Source of the DNA: Mnemiopsis leidyi
Taxonomy: Eukaryota > Ctenophora > Tentaculata > Lobata > Bolinopsidae
Direction of reading: 5' to 3'
NCBI GenBank assembly: GCA_000226015.1
Contig: JH153150.1
Span: 59,758 to 99,163, forward strand
DNA length: 39,406 nt
Part shown: piece by piece, positions 1 to 12,753 of the stretch
How the letters are laid out: every line of letters begins with the position of its first letter
How positions within the stretch are numbered: the stretch's first letter is position 1
Notes under the pieces: generated by a model
Databases searched by the model: none
What the model was told of the DNA's origin: nothing
The model's input: the letters and a program-made list of their open reading frames with translations, nothing else
Made by a program: the position numbers and the translations under genes

Positions 1-176
1 TCATTAAGTTGACCTGATGGTGTCATTAAGTTGACCTGATGTTGTCATTAAGTTGACCTGATGTTGTCATTAAGTTGACCTGATGTTGTCATTAAGTTGA
101 CCTGATGGTGTCATTAAGTTGACCTGATGGTGTCATTAAGTTGACCTGATGGTGTCATTAAGTTGACCTGATGGTC
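1..176. repeat. 22-bp minisatellite, about 8 copies
   Basis: Head-to-tail copies of a 22-base unit (tcattaagttgacctgatgg plus two bases) start at 1, 23, 45, 67 and so on. They differ mainly by G/T at one position near the unit end. The array runs off the left edge of the window, so its full length is unknown. There are no unique spacers between units, so it is not a CRISPR array. Confidence 0.95.
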
Positions 177-1511
177 ATGGCGTTCATTATCTTGTAGTCG
201 GTAGCGTTAAAATATTTTCTAGGTCAGCCAAAGGGAACAAAGCCGAATGAAGATCTGGCGATAGAAAAACTAAATAAAGAGAGTTGGAGCGATCATATTC
301 TTGGTAAATTAATCAATTCTTCACAGTACATATATAAATGCTTCAAAATAAAATTCACGATGTTAATACTTAAATATATCAGATTTAAAGATGGTAAAGA
401 TATCTCATACTAAAAGTATTAAACGCCTTTACTATAAATGATCTCTAATTAATATTCATTAGATATACATTGTACAATAACATAAATAGAGTTAACAAAT
501 TCCGATATTGTAATCTTGTTATGCCCAACTTGCAAATTTCCGAAAATTTGCTCTTAGAAATAACGCCTCGGATTGGCAAGTAGCCCCTACATTTTAACTT
601 CAGCCCAAATTTTAATGATGTCGATAATGACAAAAACAATAATTGATCAGTTTAAATCTAGATAAATAAGGTTTATAAAAAGTACATACGTATTGACAAA
701 TAAATTTCTAAATTGATAGAAAATAAATCTTTCAATTACGTCGAAATAAAAACAAACTCCCGCATAATCTAATCTTCCTTTAAACTATTCACATATAAAG
801 TATTTATCTAAAATGTTGATATAATTAGCTGTAATGCATCTTATTGCACGGATCAATAACACACTTGCAATTTTCTTATAGCAGTTCTACTTTTTAACAA
901 TATTTCAGTCACATATAATCGATCAATCACATTTTTTGTTTAAAATCTAACTAAAACAATGGAATCGATTATAACTTTAGTACAGGCCATCAAATTGAAT
1001 CTGAACTGTTCAAGGACGGAGACGCCTGATTTTGATACGAATTAAGTTTCCTTAGCTGCCTATTGGTTTGTCATTGTCATATGAAAAACCAATCATTTGA
1101 CCTCTCTCTCCCTAAAATCCGGTCAATCGGTGTGAGTAAGTGGACGATGACTAACATGCAATTTTCTAGCTTATTGACGAATTGCAAGATGGAGGCCTAT
1201 TGGGAAAGATGAAGTGCAATTTGAAGATAATTGTGCTTTAGGCAAGCCCCTCTCAGCATTAGAAGCTATGTATCTGTGATTGATTCAGTCCGTAAGGGAT
1301 ACAGTGCGTATAGCGGACTTAATCGCAATTATTCAGAGATATGTAATACAGCTTCAATCCGCGTTTCGGTTTCCCTAAACGGACTGTTCGATCACCAATT
1401 CTAGTTACAACTTACAATTAGCGTGAGGGATAACTATCTTAAGGGATTTAGTCCTATTACCAGTTGAAGCCTCGCCTTGCCAGAGAACGTGAGATCCCTG
1501 ACCGTGCCTAC

Positions 1512-1596
1512 CGATGATACTTCGCTGCCGTCGCTTTGTTTTCAAACAGCCAGCCTCATGACTTTTTCTTCTCATAAATCTGGGTCGATACCCCAT
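1512..1596 (-). CDS. Weak candidate exon, unknown gene
   Basis: On the minus strand a strong splice acceptor (a T-rich tract then CAG, just above 1596) is followed by an open frame beginning MGYRPRFMRRKSHEAG, rich in Arg and Lys. It reaches a donor-like GTAGGC at 1511. The frame stays open to 1405. No family was recognised and no partner exons were found. The exon-like flanks are the only support, so this could easily be chance. Confidence 0.15.
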
Positions 1597-4377
1597 CTGA
1601 AAAAAATAACATTAGATAGGCCTGCATTGTGCTTCCAGCGATACAATAAGTTAAAATGTTGTTACTTTATTGATCTAAAGTTTATGTGCCTTTTAATTGC
1701 AAATCCTTAAGTAAGTCTGGATTGCCTAAGGCGGTGTTAATATATGGTTACACGTGAATATTGAAAAGATGCAGCTCTTGAAAAAGGGTAGAAAAATTAG
1801 AGGTTGCAAAGTTGCCGAATATAGAGCATAATTGAAGTACATAATAACCTACATTTAATCGTACGTGGAAATAAACATTATGCGCGAAAAGGACAAGACT
1901 TTTATTACGAATGCGACACTGCGCACTACGAAAAGCATAGATGCAACTGAGACGGCGATAGGGGCAAATACAGGGTAGATGCGTTCAGTTTCAACACTAT
2001 GTTTATCCCATTTTGTTTTGTGAGCATCGTGTTAATCCTTGACAAATTAGTGTGAAAATACTAGCTGTAGCAGAATTGATTGAAACAGTAGGATAAACAT
2101 CAAACTAAGTAGTTCTGTTTGCAGAGTGATCAAGATGCCGAGTTTTGATTAACTTCATAGGGAATTAATCTTTTACTGAATATCCTGCTTTAAAGCTGTC
2201 GAGTTTTGTTTGAATACACATCAAATACAATTTAAATTTTAATGTTCATTCAACTGTTTTATAGAAAAGTTTCGTTAAGTGTTGATATTATTATTGAACA
2301 TAAACTTCATCGGGAATTAAATTTTTACTAAATTTCCTGATTTACGATTTTCTCTGTCTTAACTATGCAGTATAAACTTTTGCAATACGACTCCCATGAA
2401 ATTATGATCATTGTGCGACATGGCGTACTTTGCCTAATCATTTTGACTCAATGATAGGGAAATATGTTTTGTAGAGATGTCACAAATCACTCATATCACG
2501 TGAGAGCGTTTCCGAAATTGATTGGTCGATCGCTGGCATGTGATTGAAAAACTTTTTTCTCCTTTACTCATTCTTTGACCGCGTTACAATTAGTTTCTGT
2601 TACACTACACAAATTTTAAAATTAAAGATTTCATGGTACATATTTATTCCAACATCAATAATAGCAAAACAGTAATTCTGCAATTGCCGTACGTGATATA
2701 GCACTAACAGTATCAAATATCATGTAACGGGATATTGGTTAGGTATTCAACATTCATGTAATATTCAGATTCACTTCTAGTAGGTTAAAACTGTACATGG
2801 GTAAGGAGTATTTTTTTAGCTGTATATCGGTAATTATCATGTTAATAATTGTCAGAATGTCAGATATTTATGTTCTCATGAGCATGAGATGGACAATAAT
2901 ATTATGTGAAAACGTATCATGAAAAAGTTTGCCAGGAAAGTACTGAGACATGCGACATGCTATGTATCAAATTACAGAAAATGATTTTTGATAAACAAAC
3001 ACGTTCTCTCAATCGTTATCGGTTGTACTACTTCCATACTATTATTGTTTCACACATCTATCATAGTCCAATACTCCTTTAACAACAACTCTCAGCTTTT
3101 GAAGTTTTAAACAGCCAATTTCGTGAACAAGGCCAATGAAACCTTATATAATCTGGTATTATCCTACATCACATTAAATCAGTTTCACGTGACTTTTTAC
3201 TAATTTCATGTTGAAAACAAATACATATTGTTGATTGGAACTTTTGACAACAACAGGATAATCTGTTCTTTAAGCAATAAGCATGTTAAAAGTAACGCAA
3301 GGCTATAAGGTCATTGTAATCACGCGTGTCAGCGACTTAACAGAACTTGAAATACTAAGCAATCAAACGTGTCAAATGAAGTGTGTACATAATATTACTA
3401 GATTCATATCACGTGGTGTGATTTTCTTCTTGTTATTTGTCACACATGAAGAGTCACCATGGCGGCCTTGCGTTAAGACTTGATGAGCAAATCGGGTAGT
3501 GTAAACTTAACGTACATAATTATTACACATACATCATTAATAGTAAACACACATCATGACATATCACACGCATAATAACATACTAAATGTCAATGTACAC
3601 ACATTTGTACCGATTGGCTTCGTGCTTACCTAGTGTATAAAATACCATACAAAAACCCTGATCTGCTCTACAACCGTAACTTTTAACAAAGCTACTGTAG
3701 ACATGATAGGTAGAGTCATACACAGCACATTCTTCAGCAAGTAGAGGTAAATGTGTAACTATGTTTAGAAATGTGTAACTATGTTTAAAAATTGCAAATA
3801 TTTTCTGTTAAGCAAGGACTAACGAGTCAAGCCATATTTGACTTATTTTTGATGCCCCTCTGCCTTTGGTAGAGAATTTATACTATTTTTATAATTTTTT
3901 TATAATTTACAATGTTTTGGTGAAAAACCTGATTAAATTCAAATTTGTTTACTAAGATTTTTTTTTATTTTCTCACACGTCACACGTATAATTCACAACT
4001 TTGTACATTTTTCAATACACCAGGATGTACATTGTATTGTATACGAGATTGTACATTGTTCATTGTACCGTACGATCTGTACGAAACAACCTACAATGTA
4101 TTAAACAGAACACAGCCAACATTAGAGCTTGCAGGTAGGAAGTTAAATCATCCAAGTCTCTCTGGTCGGATCAGGGTTGCCAACAGTTTTAAGTAAGACA
4201 CAAATTGTACCTCAAAGTGTTTTTGGGTTTTGACTTTTGGTTTTGGTGAAGAGGTAAGGACTAAATGAACAAAACAGAAAATAGATAAAACTTAGAAGGA
4301 TGATATTTCCGATTCAACAGAATAACCGACTTTCAAGAATGAAAATTGGCAATTCGACAGAATCAGTATGTGACGAT

Positions 4378-4398
4378 TATATATATATATATATATAT
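4378..4398. repeat. (AT)n microsatellite
   Basis: A run of about ten AT dinucleotides, seen directly. No associated gene. Confidence 0.9.
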
Positions 4399-4714
4399 CA
4401 TTATATTTAGGATATGTGCAGACTGAAATTAGAAATAATTCATTATTCGGTCGTATTTTGGTCGTGCCAGACGCTAAATTCGCTAGGCTAACATGGGTAA
4501 TTGTGTACACCTAGTAGAATTCTTCATATTGTAAAATGCAAATTTCGTTACACGTAAAATGTATAAGCACAATGTATAAATACTCCAGCAATGTAGATGT
4601 ACAATATGCGATGGTACAATGTTTGCACTTGCAGTTTACAAACGTATTTATTGCAAGCTTGTATTGAAAGTTACAATGTAAAATGATATGATGACAAAAT
4701 AACATTTAACATAC

Positions 4715-5294
4715 CATTCTCGTTGGTAAATTTAACGTCCCTAAAAACACCTCTTTCTACTTTGTACTCTAACCTGAAAATAGAAATGTTTTAAAGTATA
4801 AGTGCGTAGTACTCTCTTCTGGGTGATTGACACAATGATTATTCGACAAACTGTACCATGAAAAGAAGAGCTTTAACTCTTGAAGAGTTAAATCTTACCG
4901 AGATATTGCAAATTAGGTAAAAAACATGCTAAAAATAAGCTTAATGATTGTTCGAATGCTTCTTAGCTGTAAAATAGAATGATTAAAGTTTTATAGTTTT
5001 ATTTCGGCTTAACAGGTGTCCCACTTGCCACCTGTAAAGCCGAGAAAAATAAAACTTCAATCAACAAACCAAAACCTCGAGTGCTCTTATCAGTTTTTCA
5101 AACAATTAAGTATACTTGTATACATATTCATGATCCATCATGATGGATTGCATACATAGTGATGATCGATTAATAACATTAAATAGACAAAGTTTGCTAG
5201 TACGTACGTGTTTTTAAACTCAATCGGTAGAACCTGACCACTGTGCACGTACTGATATTGTCTCCTTAGCTGCAGACATATCTCTATCTTCTTA
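4715..5294 (-). CDS. Two-exon fragment of an unidentified gene
   Basis: Two minus-strand exons with clean splice signals and matching phases. Exon 5294-5208 has acceptor TTTGTTTCAG and donor GTACGT, and encodes KKIEICLQLRRQYQYVHSG and further residues, ending in phase 2. Exon 4773-4715 has acceptor TTTTCAG and donor GTATGT, and encodes LEYKVERGVFRDVKFTNEN, ending in phase 1. Joining them creates a Thr codon and keeps the frame. The peptide has the mixed charge and hydrophobicity of a folded domain, but I do not recognise the family. Upstream and downstream exons were not found. Call it a partial gene of unknown function. Confidence 0.4.
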
Positions 5295-5299
5295 CTGAA

Positions 5300-8188
5300 A
5301 CAAATAAATTTATCATTTAATATTGAAATTATCGAGGTGGATGAAAAAGTAACTTGAACGAAGGTTGTTAACCGTAAAAGGGAGAGGTATAATACAAAAT
5401 GTGCAGTGGAAATTTGAACTTATCTAGACCTCTTAAAGCCACATGGAGATGACTTAAGTTATTAATTATAGGGTCGCACAAAAAAGTTTGTTTCCTTCTC
5501 TAGCTAGAAAGAGATATTTTAACACTCTAACAGTACAACTTTGTTCTTCCATATTCGTTGTTTCTCCAGGTGGCATTTATGTATAAAGAATATATACACA
5601 GTAAAATTATTATAACAAACAGAATCTTTATCTGTATTAGTTGGGATAATAATTCTGCACCTGTTTTTGGGGTCTCTGTACTTGGGGTCCACTTTTCGAA
5701 AAATATTGCTAATGCCCGTATAGATTGGCGAAAGGATGAGACATGAAAGGAATATTTCGCAAGTTCAGAATGCTCTTTCTCTAATAAGAATTTTTTTTTC
5801 TCTAATAAGAATTTCAAGATTTTCGACTGCACGACCAACGATGTATGAACACAATAACACGTCTTGTAGAGTTGTAGTTGTAACGATGTAAAATGTTTAC
5901 AATGAACATGACATTTGTCCGTAAACAATTCCAAGAGTCTCTCTTTGTATGACAGGATCAAAGGTTTTGTTCTCGCTAAACGTCTTTATATTTTTCCACC
6001 CCAACCCACAATATTATATCCATTGTGCTGTGTCTGTTTTATCGAATACTTTATATTTTTTCCATCAAAGCGATTATTTTTTTCACTTATCGCTGTCTTA
6101 TCTTATAACATTTTAACTTGTGACGAAAAGTGTAAAGTTTCTTTCTTATAAGAAGAAAGCGTAACAGAAAAAGGTACTTCGACATTAGTATATTCCAGGT
6201 GGTGTTAATTTTAGCAATTTTGACCCTAGATAGTTAGACATAATGTCCTTTAAATATGTAGATTCTATGATAGTATTTAGCATCTAATAAGCTACATGAA
6301 TTCAATTGGTGCTCTGTACAAAATTTGTGTTAAATTTGGCATATCAAATCTTTAACACAATGTCAACACAAAGTTGTATTGCAACATACAATAAGTTAGG
6401 GGTGATCAAATCAGTTTAAAGGTCGACAGTTGAATTATTGAACAGCTGATCTGAATTCAACATCACAGACATGGACATGTTCCAGGTCATTTGTTTGAAG
6501 TTCTAGAAGCGGAGGCGAATCCTTTACTATGATTTGTTCCACTCCACGATCCATAATTAGTCTATTATATCCTCAGCACCCTTATCCATTTACCAGTCTG
6601 AATTACCACCATAGCAGCTGTTTTCTTTCTCATTCGCCTGAAAGACAACAACAAACATGGAACATCAGGCACTGGTTATACAGCGCACATGTCTATAAAG
6701 AGTATGCGTTAAGATCTCATGTGATGGGCTGGTCTGTCGAATTATATTGATTAGTTTTGTTCTGCTTTGTGCTGTCTTCCTTGGTCTTCGTGGAACCTAA
6801 TTACTAAGCTTACTGAAATATATAGGTTTGATAACCGCCGCTCATGCAGTCAGATAACTTGACTATATAATCCTCTAGGTTGCGGTACTGACTTATACAT
6901 TTCAACACCTAATATACTCACCAAGATTGAAAACATTTTCAGTAAGAAGCGAACTGTGGCCTAAGTAGCAATTAGTACAGCTTAAAGTGAAGCGATAAGT
7001 CATCGCCTATAATTCTTTCTGCATATTGTATATTATCATCCTTGTGCACCAATTTGCCGTATCATTTCACCGTTACTTTAATTTGTATCATGGGGAAACA
7101 GTTAACCAATAACGACCAAAAGGTCAGACACATCCAATGAACATCGTGAAACATGATGATTTCAAAATCTAGTAGCACGAAATGTAGGTAACTGATAAAT
7201 TTTAACAGCTAGTATATAAGTTACAATTCTTAGTCTGAGTAGAACTTGTAGCTTGACTATTTATTCACTCTACAGGTCACGACTTTTCTTATTTTCTTTA
7301 GTCTGATTTCATCTAATCATGATTTTTTGACAGTTTTCTCCTGGTTCGGATTATTAGCCTCCCCACAGCAGTTACTTGTGATTGTTTAAAATCGTCTGGC
7401 AAGAACGACGCAAAAAGGTCAACTTACTAGCGACTGACAAACCCGAAAATCTGTAATAGCGTTCATCCTTGATAGCATTCATAAGGAAACATTTTATAAC
7501 ACGCGATCGGAGACAACGTTTTTCGATATTATCAATTTCTTCTCCTGATCCTCCCCAGGAATTCTAAAGACCTTTATCACAATTTAATTTATGCACAATG
7601 TTTATACTGCTTGGTTGTATTGTTGATGTAAGAGAGATTTGTTTAGAACTATATGGTTCGGTTATAATAGTTGAGCAGATCGTTAGTAATTCCTAGTCGG
7701 AAAATTAGATTCGAACATGATGTAAGGGTGCCTACAATCTGGAGAGTAATTCCTACATGACATTAAAACTCTAATATTATTCTTTACCTCCTCTCTTTAG
7801 ACCCGAAGTTGGTTTTTTGCTGCGGTTTCTGAAACCTTTCTCAACTTTCAGACTTTTCTATGGTCCTAACTAAGCGTTTCTATAGCTCGCTATTTTTCTT
7901 AGCTGTGTGTGTTTGCTCAAATACTAATCTTGTTCAGCTGGAATTATAATTATTCAATAACATCTATCATTTTAAATTATATCTATTTTGATCTATTCTA
8001 ACATCTTAATACCATAGTGTCGTATCATTATAAATGTCGTAGCAGTTCCGTAACCGGTAACCGCTGGTTTCTACACCCTCACTGGAACGATTAATTAGGA
8101 GAGAGGAACGTTGTTTGAGAGACGAGAGTCGTCAATTAACATTTGAATGCAACCTTCTTCAGTAGATACTCTATTAGTAAATCGTCAG
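5300..8188. other. No gene seen
   Basis: AT-rich stretch without a convincing coding exon. The longest frame (5527-5961, minus, 144 codons) begins in ordinary AT-rich sequence and contains a short internal duplication. It ends in a hydrophobic stretch that could mimic a membrane segment; it lacks splice or family support and is not called a gene. Confidence 0.5.
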
Positions 8189-8196
8189 GTGAAATA

Positions 8197-8682
8197 GGCA
8201 GTATCCAAGAAGCCCGACCCAGTACGCGAACCAGTTCACAAACCAGTACGCGAACCAGTACGCGAACCAGTCCGGACTAGTTATGACATGATAACAAGTA
8301 GATCACAGATCGCAGATGCCAATTGCCGAATGAAAGTTGTGACATAACGATTAAGTTGGGGATGTTGTAAATTAGTAAGTCACGCACAGAATGGTTCAGT
8401 TAATAATAAACCAATTTCATGCAATAACGAAATAGAGAAATATAACACATAATCTAATAGAATACAGAGTCAGGTAGAAGGAGGATTTCTTTTTATACCA
8501 CATCTTAAACGGAACCGTTACTTTCCTTCAGCAATTTGCATCTACGATCTGTGACCTACTTGTTATCATGTCATAACTATAGTCCGTACTGGTTCGGGGA
8601 TTGCCGAACCAGTACACGAACCAGTATGCGAACCAGTTCGCGTACTGGTTCGTGTACTGGGTCGGGCTTCTTGGATACTGCC
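8197..8682. mobile_element. MITE with long terminal inverted repeats, 8-bp TSD
   Basis: The element starts with gGCAGTATCCAAGAAGCCC and ends with the inverse complement, ggcttcttggatactgcC. Both ends carry iterations of gtacgcgaaccagt or its complement, so the terminal inverted repeats are long and internally repetitive. It is flanked by the 8-bp direct repeat GTGAAATA at 8189-8196 and 8683-8690. The interior has no coding capacity. A second copy lies at 18725-19295 with a different 8-bp duplication. The 8-bp TSD fits hAT-, P- or Merlin-type transposases; the superfamily is not decided. Confidence 0.88.
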
Positions 8683-8690
8683 GTGAAATA

Positions 8691-9294
8691 TACGGGTTGT
8701 CACGCCACCTTATTCACGTACTGAGTTGCTACAAAAGGCTAACGAGATTTTGCACCTACGACCCTTTTAAGTCAAGTCATTTAACTTCAAACAAAAACAA
8801 TAATTTTTCTTGACGTGTACATGTAAATATGGAGGTATGTATCACTACATTTTCTGCCATGCCATACTACCAATGAAGATCTGACTACCAAGGAGTAAGG
8901 ACATGCTATTTGTTTCGCAAGAAAACAAAACGTGACCCACATTTTCTTCTCCAAATGTCGTTAGTTACAACACCTGTATTTACGAGGCATATACTGCAGG
9001 GGTTAAAAGAAGATGAATAATATTTGGTGGTCCAGATTCAGCTGCACTCAGGCTAATCAGTTGCTCGGATAGTATTATATTATTTTCCTACTGTAATGAA
9101 CCTTGCATGACATGTTGAGGTCGAGTTTTGAAGAACGCCAGCTGGGTGTGGAGTTACTTGAACCGTATTAATGGCTTTCTCCGAACTATCACAGTGTGCG
9201 CTGTTCGTCCTATTTGTAGACGATTTTTAAGAAGTCCGCTTCTTTGCGGCCCTCAACGGCTTCGCCATGACTAAATGTGAATAGACCTTTCATT
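8691..9294. other. No gene seen
   Basis: About 600 bases between the MITE and the 27-bp minisatellite with no coding, RNA or repeat signal that I can support. Confidence 0.5.
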
Positions 9295-9740
9295 TTCATC
9301 TTGATCCTAATATTAGTCATCTTGATCTTAATAAAAATACTTTTTATCTTGATCCTAATTAACATACTGATTATCTTGATCCTAATTAACATACTGATTA
9401 TCTTGATCCTAATAGACATTACTGATTATCTTGATCCTTATTAACATACTGATTATCTTGATCCTAATAGACATACTGATTATCTTGATCCTAACTAACA
9501 TACTGATTATCTTGATCCTAACTAACATACTGATTATCTTGATCCTAATAGACATACTGATTATCTTGATCCTTATTAACATACTGATTATCTTGATTCT
9601 AATAGACATACTTTTTATCTTGGTCCTTATTAACATACTGATTATCTTGATCTTATTAACATACTTTCTATCTTGATCCTTATTAACATACTGATTATCT
9701 TGATCCTAACTAACATACTTTTTATCTTGATCCTAACTAA
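9295..9740. repeat. 27-bp minisatellite, about 16 copies
   Basis: Units of about 27 bases of the form atcttgatcctaattaacat plus actgatt, with A/T changes in the middle and some 'ctttt' for 'ctgat' variants. Because the period is a multiple of three and lacks stops in some frames, it produces artificial Ile-rich reading frames on both strands. Those are not genes. Confidence 0.95.
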
Positions 9741-10121
9741 TGCACTTTTTCAAAAAATTCCCTAGCCAAATGGCTCTGAGGCGAGGTTGGCAGTATTAAT
9801 TATATTAAACACTTGTTAACTATTGAAAATTATATACTATGTCACACAGCACTATACAGTGAAGCAAGCCAATAGGAAGTAGAAGTATCAGCATGAACAC
9901 CTTCATGTTTGCTTTGTGTGAGATGATTCAGTTACCAGACACAACAGCTAGATTTCTTCTGCTCGCAACCTTCATGATTTTCACTCGATAAGTTTACTAT
10001 AGTAGTAATTTGAACAAGTTAATTAATGTTTTATGAGAGAAAGAGATTCGTACAGCAGCAATTTAAAGCCAAACTTAATGTCGTTTTTTCTGATTTTTTG
10101 TTAATTTTCTATCATTGGAAG

Positions 10122-12237
10122 ATGGCAGATAAAGATGGAGTTATTCGCATCGCACTTCTTGTACTCTCGATCAGTGGCTCAGTGCAAAGTGGTGAGCGTT
10201 TTCATTTGCTTAATTGTTTACATTTTTAATTGTTTACATACATTTAAAAACCGTTTTTAATCAGACTGAATAAGTCTCAATAGAATAGAATTCATAATCT
10301 TTCAATTTAAAAGGAACAAATAACGACTCAACAGAGGTACGCAAATGGTAACAGATAACATTTGTATCAGAGAGATACACATTGCGAGCCACGTGCGACA
10401 ACACTATGACACTGCACGTGGACGGACAGGAATTGCAACCCAGCTCCGGGAATAACATATATTGGAACCAAGAGAAAATATTTGAAATTCCAGCAACATT
10501 TCAAACACTTGCTATTGAATGTGTTGACGTAGGAGGACAAGAAGGAATCTTGGCATCAGTCCAAGATAACGCTGGACAAGTTATCTTGTTAACAGATAGC
10601 GCGTGGATGTGTGCAGAGGTGGAGCTGCAGGGTTGGACTCAGGCAGAATTTCGGGAGGACCCCGAGATTTGGAAATCAGCAGGAGAGATTGGACTTCACG
10701 GAGTAGACCCTTGGTATACGATTGGGACAATAGCACAAGACGCTAAGTGGATATGGTATTGGGGGCTGGACACAGCTTTTGTGTCATCTCAAGCTGTTCT
10801 GACATCGTACTGTCGGTTTAGTAGACCCGGATATTTCACTCCAGAATCTGGAAGTCAGTATAGGATACAGAAAGTAGACGGTACTGGAGCAGGGTATACA
10901 CTGACTTACAGCTCTGATCAGAGGAATCGGGATTCTTATTGGGTGAGTGAGTAACTAGGTGGGTAATTAGGTGGGTAAATAAGTGGGTGAATAGGTGTGT
11001 TACTAATTGAGTAACTATTTAAGTAATTGAGTGTTTGACTAGGTAAGTGACTCTGAAGTTGACACTTGCTATATACAGTCATCCCCCGATTTACCGGGCT
11101 TTTCGGGGGAAAGCAAAAATGTACGGTAAATCGGGGGACCCGGTAAATCGGGGGAGTACCATTATTAGAGGCCGTAATTGGGTTTAAATTGTCTCTTATA
11201 AGTCTATATACCGCCTTATGTGTCTGTATACCGTATTTTTGTCATTGGAACAATGTTACATAAGTAAAAAGTGTTAGTCCGACTGTATTACATAGTTTTG
11301 ACAACAAAATTTAACAGTTGCCTTGGAAATAAAATAAATTTCGGGGGAAAGGAATGAAGCCCGGTAAATCGGGGCCCGGTAAATCGGAGGATGACTGTAG
11401 CTATTTACTCCTTCCCGGCTTCCCGGCTTCTATTGTATCAATTGCTATAGTTTAGCCCTCCAAAGTGCTCATATTAAGGATATCTGCCTTAGGTCCACAC
11501 GCATGTGAGTGATAATACAGATGAAGGAGAAAAATGGAGGATAATTCGTTCTCAGCACAATGGACAAACGTGCTATAAAATACAGGCTGTTTACGGTACG
11601 AGTCATGGGTTGAAACATCGCACTGTTTTTATATTCCTTATTCAATTATGTTTTTATGTTTATTGATCAAGTACAAAAGTTCCAAGTGTAAAACCTGCAA
11701 TTAATCATTTCAGGAGTAAACGCAGGAAGGATGCTGGTGGCACACAGCAACTTTAGAGATAACGGAGATGCAAGAGTGTTAGCTCATAACGCAGACTGGG
11801 CTGTTGAAGACCAATGTTGGCTTATCAAGGGGGTGAAGGAGAGAGGGGTTACTGTAGGGTACACCCTCATGAAATCACAGGTTGTTATCATATCATCTTG
11901 GTATTAAGTAGATGAAATTGGGGCACAAGAAGAGACTAAGAATGTACGATGATGCCAAGCGATGACGTCACAAAATAGATATCAGTAATCATATGACCTA
12001 AAATATTTACCAGGACTTAAGTTTTGAGCGATTTTCATTTTCATGTAAAGATGTAAGGAGGGATTCAAATAAAAACCCAACCTGTTTACGAATTTCTCAG
12101 TTTAACTTCTTCAGTCAAGAAACATAAACAAGTTCCTCATATCAACAGTGGTGAGGGATGACTACACTTTCTGGGTGGATGTAACTGATGACACACAGGC
12201 TAACAAACTCTGGAATATTATACCTCTCACAGGTTAG
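10122..12237 (+). CDS. Secreted galactose-binding-like / beta-trefoil protein, copy A
   Basis: Five exons: 10122-10191, 10371-10942, 11493-11595, 11714-11880, 12115-12237, with all phases matching, giving about 344 residues. Exon 1 encodes a signal peptide (MADKDGVIRIALLVLSISGS) split by a phase-1 intron. Exon 2 holds a beta-sandwich domain of the galactose-binding-like type, with TMTLHVDGQ, ILASVQD, a GW..AEF..DPEIW block, HGVDPW and WIWYWG followed by a Cys-Arg strand. From the end of exon 2 onward come three repeats of about 45-50 residues, each opening with a Y-[RKT]-[IL] strand and closing with W-x-I-[IK] (KWRII, CWLIK, LWNII). This is the pattern of a beta-trefoil; the fold is inferred from the repeats. 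Sugar binding is plausible but unproven. A possible polyadenylation signal AATAAA lies at 12368. A close tandem copy follows at 15883-17661. Confidence 0.82.
10943..11045 (+). repeat. Short GTGGGTAA-type tandem repeat at the exon 2 donor, copy A
   Basis: The intron begins GTGAGTGAGTAACTAGGTGG and continues as degenerate 12-base units (gtgggtaattag and variants). The repeat starts within the splice donor itself. The same kind of array is longer in the paralogous intron at 16702-16885. Confidence 0.7.
11076..11397. mobile_element. pogo/Tigger-like MITE with TA target site
   Basis: The element begins CAGTCATCCCCCGATTTACC and ends with the imperfect inverse complement (ggtaaatcggaggatgactg). It is flanked by TA on both sides, as in Tc1/mariner-pogo elements. 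Subterminal copies of the cggtaaatcgggg motif occur near both ends. It is 322 bp with no coding capacity. It sits in intron 2 of copy A and is absent from the paralogous intron of copy B, so it inserted after the gene duplication or was lost from B. Confidence 0.8.
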
Positions 12238-12589
12238 CCTAACTAGCTAATCCTCTCCACATATTTTACAATTATTACTATTCATTATTGTGAGGTACAT
12301 ATTGTATAGTAATGCCTGAAAAGGTAAGTGGAATGCTATATGCTGTCTTTGTCTTAAGCAATTGAGCAATAAATTTTGGTACCAATATTTTTGACACAGA
12401 CAAACAGATTTAATGACGAATTTCCCGCATTTCATAGCATTTCATATCATCCAAAGCTGCTGCGATGTAATCAACATTATATTATCAGTTTCAGAGCTAT
12501 TAGAGATGTTTTTTCTTAACACAGATATCGCCACAAAAACTTTTGTACGAAGTAGGTAGTCCTCATGTCCTTCAAGTGCGTCAACTACA

Positions 12590-12736
12590 TGGCTTCAGAC
12601 TACCTCGCAAAGTGTAAACGTATCAGTGTTAAAGGTCAAACTACAAAGCACCTTCGCACCGATAAGGAATCTTCTCTATCTGAAACACCATCAGAGCCTC
12701 ACCCTCCTGCTATAGAAGGACTGAGAGAGGTTAAAT
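12590..12736 (+). pseudogene. Short open stretch, possible transposon remnant
   Basis: An open frame starting MSFKCVNYMASDYLAKCK and ending at a TGA near 12736 lies just before the tRNA-like element. The pattern (aromatic, SDYL, basic run) vaguely resembles the region after the reverse-transcriptase domain of some retrotransposons. There is no other support, so it could be chance. Confidence 0.15.
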
Positions 12737-12753
12737 GAGTTTCTGCAGGCCCA

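Larger units (their letters stand above)
177..4714. other. Gene-poor AT-rich DNA, no secure gene
   Basis: About 4.5 kb of AT-rich sequence in which no ORF over 85 codons is found and no family was recognised. It contains a weak minus-strand exon candidate (1512-1596, listed separately), a short duplicated stretch near 3748-3790 and a pure AT tract near 4378-4398. It could be intron of the minus-strand gene whose exons lie at 4715-5294, or intergenic. Confidence 0.6.

Noticed and set aside
1-176. CRISPR-like array
   Set aside because: Direct repeats without spacers in an intron-rich eukaryotic genome: a minisatellite.
5527-5961. 144-codon minus-strand ORF with a hydrophobic C-terminal segment
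   Set aside because: AT-rich composition, no splice partners, no family resemblance; likely chance.
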